Source of the DNA: Adiantum capillus-veneris
Lineage: Eukaryota; Streptophyta; Polypodiopsida; Polypodiales; Pteridaceae
DNA length: 64,000 nucleotides
NCBI GenBank assembly: GCA_014529385.2
Contig: CM043966.1
Location: 96,408,587 to 96,472,586 of the forward strand
Direction: 5' to 3'
This document shows positions 56,904 to 64,000 of the stretch, piece after piece. Position 1 is the stretch's first letter. Every line of letters begins with the position of its first letter. A program made the translations under genes and the position numbers. The notes below the pieces were generated by a model, which saw nothing but the letters and a program-made list of their open reading frames with translations, did no database searches and was not told where the DNA came from.

Positions 56904-58010
56904 GTTATGGGTGATTATACTTCTAAAGATCAATGTACATGGAGTTCATAGGATTTTGTGGACCAAGATATAGGAACTTTATAGGATTATTTGCCAATTA
57001 AGATAGATTGAGATGTTATTGCACTTTTGGATGATGCTTTCCATATGAGGATTCCATCCAAGGTTTGACTTTTATAGAAAATTTAAAGCAATGAGAAGAA
57101 GTAGATGATAGGGAACTTATGAAAATACTAGATGAAGATCAAGAGGATTTCAAAATTACCAGAGATGACATGCCTATAATGTTTTAGGTACCAATTATGG
57201 ATGCTATATATAGAGATGGTTTCTTATTACATGCTAAAACCTCTCATGCCAAAAAGGTGATGTCGCTTTAGTATCATTTATGCCAGGGATGGGGATGTAT
57301 ACCTATTTCCTTCAGTTTTATGATCTCCTACTACCAAGAATAGTGATGGGATCTCGATTTCATGTTTAGTTCAGATGGAAATCTTAATGCATGTGGCTAA
57401 AGGGGATATATTACAGAGATTTGATTAGCATGTTCCTTAAGTACTAAATAGAGGATAGGGTTATATGCACAGCCTATGGTAATTGATCTACATACCATAT
57501 GATCCCAGGGGTTTTCATGATGCTTAGAGGTTATGGTAGGTTACTTACATGGTTTACAATACACTATGTTCATGGGTTATTGATGGTTGCGCTTTCCTGA
57601 AGGAAAATATTTTAATTTTTTCTTGGATCATGGTGGTTTATCTTCACATGAATTCAAAATTTAGGAGGTTATTAGCAATATCCTTACAATGGAGAACAGT
57701 GGTTTCATGTCTCAGCTGCATGTGAACAAGTTTTATGCTTGCAATTAGAAGACGGTTCACACATGCCGAAGGATGTGCAAGTTCAGAGGGGGTGGATGAC
57801 GTGACTCGCTCATCCACTAGGAGAAAGAAAATGATAATATGGACCTTTTTTTTGTTGTAAAACACTATCTTGTGAATGGAGTGTTCTACTGTGCTTTGAT
57901 TGAGGTACATGTTGATGTCGAAAATGCCAAAGCTTTGATCCGTGATGCCTTGATCAATATGTATGCTTGGACTGATATTCATGCCAAATATGTAGCGAGA
58001 AAGATTTGAA
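56530..58010 (+). pseudogene. Decayed reading frame of unknown identity
   Basis: Plus-strand segments read like a real protein broken by many stops. ARTCADIVNHHQMEGNKDGE (in both duplicated units) is followed by FVDQDIGTL and DVIALLDDAFHMRIPSKV, then VALVSFMPGMGMYTYFLQFY (near 57250), TYHMIPGVFMMLRGYGRLL (near 57500), and VVKHYLVNGVFYCALIEVHV with ALIRDALINMYAWTDIHAKY (57860-58000). I do not recognise the family; it could be a host gene fragment or a transposon protein. Confidence 0.4.
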
Positions 58011-58311
58011 TTTTTTTTAATGGGATATCAAAGGAATAAGATGTATTGTGCAATGCGTTGCGACTAATTTTGGAGATATAGAGCAAGAAAGGTTTTGGGG
58101 AATTGCTGGCAAAGTGAAGGCCTATTTGTTGTTGGCAACGCTTTGAACATATTTAATCTATATCTATACTCTATACTAAGTATAATGGGGGAAGGGATTC
58201 CGGCTCCCTCCCCCAGACACATGGCGAAAGGAGAATCCTCCGGCCAGTGTTCCCTGCACCAGCCAACTGTGCAAAATACAGAGAGGAAGAAGTTGCTTTG
58301 CGTGCAAGTAA

Positions 58312-58936
<625 letters not shown>

Positions 58937-58968
<32 letters not shown>
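58937..58968 (+). repeat. (TG)16 microsatellite
   Basis: 32 bp of TG followed by TTTTGGGGGGGTGGGG. Confidence 0.95.
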
Positions 58969-58972
<4 letters not shown>

Positions 58973-59198
58973 GGGGGGGTGGGGCAACGACCACACAGGG
59001 CGATGGGCTAGATCAGATGGGTAGTGTGAACTGCAGGCCGCGAAGGTGCAATTTTGCAAGGCAAGGCACATGCGTTCAGAGGGGGCCGGGGGAGTCTCTG
59101 TTGTGGACTGTGCAGCAAGCTCAAACAAGTAACTGGCAGCAGTGATCTGGACACGTTTTAGAAAAGGCAGTAGGTGAGGTGGTGCAGCCAAGGCATCA

Positions 59199-59201
<3 letters not shown>

Positions 59202-59264
<63 letters not shown>
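59202..59264 (+). repeat. (GT)n microsatellite, 63 bp
   Basis: Uninterrupted GT repeat. Confidence 0.95.
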
Positions 59265-59265
<1 letters not shown>

Positions 59266-59599
59266 AAGCAGCAACGCCATGCAGGAAGGTTGCACGAGAT
59301 GACGGCTTGGGCAGTAGCACAAAGAAAGTGTACAAAGGCCGAGCTGGAATGACTCTGGCAAGGTGAGAGCACATCAGCCGTGTACCTCAATTGCAGACGA
59401 TGCAGCATTTGTGCAAGGCAAGGCACATTTGCTCTGGGGACATGGGGTTTTCACCTCTGTTGTGGGGTAGGGTCTTCATGACCACAACATGGATCTCACA
59501 ATGGGGTGAGGGAATCTGAAGAGATTCCCGTTAAAAGAGCGAGTTGCATTGAGGATTTAAGTAGTTAGGACAATGAAATGAAATGAATGTGGAGACCAA

Positions 59600-59614
59600 G
59601 GGGGGGGGGGGGGG

Positions 59615-59711
<97 letters not shown>
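59600..59711 (+). repeat. G18 run joined to (AG)47
   Basis: 18 G followed by 94 bp of AG, the same G-then-AG arrangement and strand as 58312-58418. Confidence 0.95.
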
Positions 59712-59712
<1 letters not shown>

Positions 59713-60521
59713 AGCCGAAGAGAGCCAAGTTCTGGGCTTGGTACAGGAAGAAGACGGTAGTGAGAGCATCTTCTAAGGACATGGACACAGTGGGGTTACA
59801 AGTGACGCTACAACGGAGGAAGTTGTTGTCAGGCCCTCGATTATCGCCAATGTCAGGGATGGGGGAGAGCTTGAAGGTGCTGACATAGTCGTCCATAAGA
59901 GAGATGCTTAGGAGGGTGGGATTAAGGATGGTGTAGGGGTAGCAATGATGGAGTTATCCCATTTATAGAATCTTCTCGGCTATGAAGGGGGAGGGTGTGA
60001 TTGTGGAGGTCATGATCTCCTTTCCCTCTCAACTGTTTTTCTTGGGCTAGCTCTCCACAAGCTTGCATCTTTGAACTCTTAATTGTAGCCAATATTTGTG
60101 GATGCCCACGAAGTCACCCGTCAAGGCCCACACTTGCTCCATGTCGATGCCCTTGATCTTCCACTCAAAAGATTTGCCACATGTATAATGGTGCCACTAC
60201 CCTCCTCTATTGCCTGCAGGTATATGCACATTCTCTGTTGTGGTAGTTGTCCGCTAAATGCCTGCCAAGGAACCCCAAAGAGATTTTCGTATTGCCCCTC
60301 TTCAACACATTGTTCAAAGCTGACGTTGAATTTTGTTCATCAGATAGCACTTCATCTCGATATTGGGTCTACTCTCGCGCAAGCAGCCGTGGGTACATGT
60401 ATGAATGTGAGTTCACAGAGTCTATAGAACTATAGAGAGAAGGAGAATAAGATTCTAGCGTCATAGGATCGTTCCAAAGAGTGTGAAAGATTTATGCGAC
60501 AAGAGTTGAGCTCACAAATGC

Positions 60522-60526
<5 letters not shown>
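59712..60526. other. No gene seen between microsatellites
   Basis: Open frames at 60098-60435 overlap in two phases and show no family motif. Confidence 0.45.

Positions 60527-60612
<86 letters not shown>
60527..60612 (+). repeat. (AG)43 microsatellite
   Basis: 86 bp of uninterrupted AG. Confidence 0.95.
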
Positions 60613-60613
<1 letters not shown>

Positions 60614-60655
60614 ACAAAACTATCTATCTATACTCATGGCAATGATGGAATGAGC

Positions 60656-60707
60656 TGTGTGTGTGTGTGTGTCTTAGTGTGAGAGGAGTGTGTGTGTGTG
60701 TGTGTGT
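60656..60707 (+). repeat. Two short (TG)n tracts
   Basis: 17 bp at 60656-60672 and 20 bp at 60688-60707, separated by CTTAGTGTGAGAGGA. Confidence 0.9.
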
Positions 60708-61324
<617 letters not shown>

Positions 61325-61471
61325 GGGTGGAAAAATCAATGTAGCATTGAGGCTTGCTTTTGAATTTGTGACCTTTGATCATCTATTGGCCCAAATTCGT
61401 CTAGAGTAGATGCAAAATCGCCACAAATTGACGGCCAAAAAAAGGCGAGATAAGTCTAAGCTAAGAAATGT

Positions 61472-61475
<4 letters not shown>

Positions 61476-61536
<61 letters not shown>
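61476..61536 (+). repeat. (CT)30 microsatellite
   Basis: 61 bp of CT, opposite strand sense to the AG tract 158 bp upstream, so a single strand could pair AG with CT across the gap. Confidence 0.95.
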
Positions 61537-61539
<3 letters not shown>

Positions 61540-61577
61540 GTAGATAGTGTTGACATGCGCTAAGAAAATCTGAATAG

Positions 61578-61612
61578 CATTGCCGGAGGCAATGCCGCCG
61601 CCGAAGGCGGCG
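61578..61612. repeat. Two adjacent perfect hairpins
   Basis: 61578-61594: stem CATTGCC/GGCAATG, loop GGA. 61596-61612: stem CGCCGCC/GGCGGCG, loop GAA. Both have 7-bp perfect stems and three-base purine loops, one base apart. Confidence 0.9.
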
Positions 61613-62767
61613 ACGTTGTACTAGTCCAAATGGTATTTTTTGGTCTATATGTAAGCCAAGTGAAGTGTTATGTGAACCCTTGGTCGTTAATCATACCAGT
61701 AAGATGTGCTTCAAAAAACTAAAAAATGGAGCACATTGATTGCGGTATACGCTCAACATAACTGCAACAAGGAAGCCGGATGCAAAGGGAAGGCCTTTCT
61801 CCGATGCATTCACCTAAGGTTGTACCTTGAAGGGGCCACTGGCTTCCCACATAATGGCATCAATAGTGCTAAAAAACACACACAAATAGCTAAAGCTATT
61901 GTTGTCGAAGAATGACGTGCATACAAAGCGACATGCAGTGATCACACTAGATGATAAACACGAGAAGTCAATGACCAACAATTGAAGGGGTTCACACGAG
62001 CAATTTACAAGGAAGAAGGCACCATCTACAAAGGGAGTTTTTAAAGGAAGAGCGCATGAGTTGTTTAAAAAAGGAAAAGAGCATCGTCAATAGGAAGGAT
62101 AGAGTGCCAATTTTTTTGAAGAGTCAACAATTACAAAAGCATCGAGCTGCTGCGTTTTGGAAGGGCAGCATTGCAAAGGACAAGGACGGCTTTTGCGCGG
62201 TGAAGGCATTGCGATCAGTAGCTTAGGAAACGACGAGCTGCAAAGGAGGGGAAGCATGGGTGCTTTTGTAGGGCACAAGCAGCTTATTAAGAAAGTGATC
62301 AACGCTATTTAATAAAGAGGACAACACTTGTTGGCATTTGAAGGCCAATGTGAGTTGAATAAAGAGAAGTGCGTGACAATTTTTTAGGAAACACAGGTTG
62401 CTTTGAGGAGTGAGAGCATCACTTGGGAGGGTAAAAAGGCGAGTAGTAGGAAGAGCACCTATAGATAGAAGCAAAAGGCAAGCAAAACTTGGATAGCACA
62501 CAGAGTTTGGATTTTGGCGGGAGCCGACAAGCAAAATAAAAAAAATTCAAAGCATAACGAGAAACACATAGAAAGGGAGCAGTAAGCACTGACGGATTTT
62601 TAAGATAAGGATGACGAGGATATTAAAAAAGAAATGCAAGTCATCTAACTTACTTTGTTATGCAGTTTAATTAACTTTCATGTAGGAGTTGCTTCCCAAT
62701 GATTTGCGAAGTCAGAGTTGAAAGCTTTGTCCATTAAGTACACTAGTGTGGCCGGCGGCCTTAGGCC

Positions 62768-62770
<3 letters not shown>
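61613..62770. other. No gene seen
   Basis: Small frames (61706-61915 plus, 62223-62534 minus) have no recognisable motif. Confidence 0.45.

Positions 62771-62819
<49 letters not shown>
62771..62819 (+). repeat. (CT)24 microsatellite
   Basis: 49 bp of uninterrupted CT. Confidence 0.95.
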
Positions 62820-62821
<2 letters not shown>

Positions 62822-63909
62822 GTGTGCGCACTGTCCTCACTGTAGCCGGATAAAGGAAATTGCGACACGTGGCACTGGAAAACCAGTCTCCTTAATATAT
62901 AGTATAGATATTGAACTTTACTTATATAGAATCCAGGATATATTCTTGTCTTGTTGCTTTATGATTCAAGAAACCACTCTTTCTCAAATCCTCTAAAATG
63001 CAAAGCGAATCGAGGCGAAAAGCATCAAGCAAAGAGATCGACGAGCAGTATAAAGCAAGGGGGTAGGTCACATAGAGAGAGTAGGTAAGGAGCACTTTGT
63101 ATGCGAACAACAGGTTTTTCGCAAGCAACAATCAAGAAAAGGAAGTTAATGAAGACCACGTACGTGCTCTCGTGAAGGGGAGAGCAAGGCAAGATAAGGA
63201 GGAGATCGTTCTCTCCCGCACTCTCTCGATGAAGGGCATTGCGTCTCTCTCTTCCACTCACGACCAAGCAAAACACTTAATCCTGTTTACAATTAGACTT
63301 TGTAATCGATATCATAATTTGTTAGTAATTAAGAAAATCAAATTCCTAATCATTGTTTTTGTCTTTTGTTACATTTTCCTGTAGCAAGTAACCCGGTGTT
63401 GATCCTGACTCACGAATCACACATAAATACTTTGACATCGTTAGGTTCTAAATTTTGACCCCATGCACACTTTGGAAGCCACTTTGAGAGTGTTAAGGTT
63501 TTGTATGTAGTAGAGAAACGTAGTCCTACACACAAAGGAAAAATATTGATTCTTTGACCACTCTCGAACTCCACTGTTTTGATGCTCGTTCAGCACGTAG
63601 ATCGAACGAAAGGTGACAAAATGATATTTTACTTACCAACTTGCAGGTTGATTTTTGGAGAATCTGAGGAACATGTGACTTTTTGCATCATATGACTACG
63701 AAAGAGCACGACGAGGCAATCAACTTCATGTGAGAGCACGAACGCATTTGCAACGAATTAGGAGCTATGGGCCGCTAAAAATGCCCAAAATTTTAGGACT
63801 TAACACTAAAAAAAAAGTTTACTAGTTTTCACAGATTCACAAGAGTGAAAGTTTTCTAATTTTCACTTTCACACAAAAAGGAAATATGCAAGGATAATGC
63901 TGAAACAAG
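62820..63909. other. No gene seen
   Basis: AT-rich DNA; the small frames at 63025-63384 lie on both strands without motifs. Confidence 0.45.
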
Positions 63910-63959
63910 GAGCCCCTTGAGAGCCACATTCACATAACATAATGGCTCTCAAGGGGCTC
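63910..63959. repeat. 17-bp perfect inverted repeat
   Basis: Arms GAGCCCCTTGAGAGCCA (63910-63926) and TGGCTCTCAAGGGGCTC (63943-63959) with a 16-base AT-rich spacer. It could be a foldback element or the terminus of a small inverted-repeat transposon running off the window. Confidence 0.95.
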
Positions 63960-64000
63960 TCCTACTCGGTCTAACGCCCTATTCAGGGGAATCTCCCCAG

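Overview
The window looks like repeat-dense nuclear DNA of a land plant. The evidence is plant-type Ty1/copia elements primed by an initiator-Met-like site, Ty3/gypsy elements of the Athila/Tat type with a TGGCGCC primer site, a plant-style LINE, and long (AG)n, (GT)n and poly-G tracts. The lineage cannot be fixed from sequence alone; a large-genome fern or other seed-free plant is a reasonable but weak guess. I found no intact host gene. The one host-like gene is a broken FCP1/NIF-type phosphatase at the left end.

Layout. 0.4-2.4 kb: phosphatase pseudogene (minus). 4.8-5.9 kb: old Ty3/gypsy remnant (integrase, polypurine tract, LTR start), with a 133-bp tandem duplication. 6.2-11.0 kb: copia-A (minus), keeping its 3' LTR and decayed gag-pol; a 369-bp solo LTR sits in its protease codons. 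11.0-36.4 kb: gypsy-B (plus), inserted into copia-A gag. Gypsy-B contains a full-length LINE (11.7-17.9 kb, minus, 17-bp target duplication) and copia-E (23.2-34.0 kb, minus). Copia-E in turn carries the youngest insertion, copia-D (23.4-28.6 kb, minus), in its own 3' LTR. Gypsy-B keeps gag and protease but has no reverse transcriptase or integrase, and its 3' LTR is cut off after 123 bp.

36.9-53.7 kb: gypsy-C (plus), 16.8 kb, bounded by 930- and 975-bp LTRs and a perfect 5-bp target duplication. It has gag, protease, RT/RNase H, two consecutive HHCC zinc modules and the start of an integrase core. It also has about 3.3 kb of extra coding sequence for a coiled-coil protein between integrase and 3' LTR. 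Eight copies of an 18-bp palindrome (core CATCCTACGCGTAGGATG) lie in two clusters, four in the 5' leader and four upstream of the extra ORF. The palindromes and the extra ORF are the least explained features of the window.

53.7-64 kb: non-coding sequence with an inverted copy of the repeat that gypsy-C interrupted, a 198-bp tandem duplication inside an unidentified decayed reading frame, at least nine long microsatellites (two starting with long G runs), two adjacent 7-bp-stem hairpins and a 17-bp perfect inverted repeat near the right edge.

The inferred order of events is copia-A, then gypsy-B inside it, then the LINE and copia-E inside B, then copia-D inside E. Nearly every reading frame carries stops, frameshifts or lost catalytic residues, so nothing here is likely to be autonomous now.
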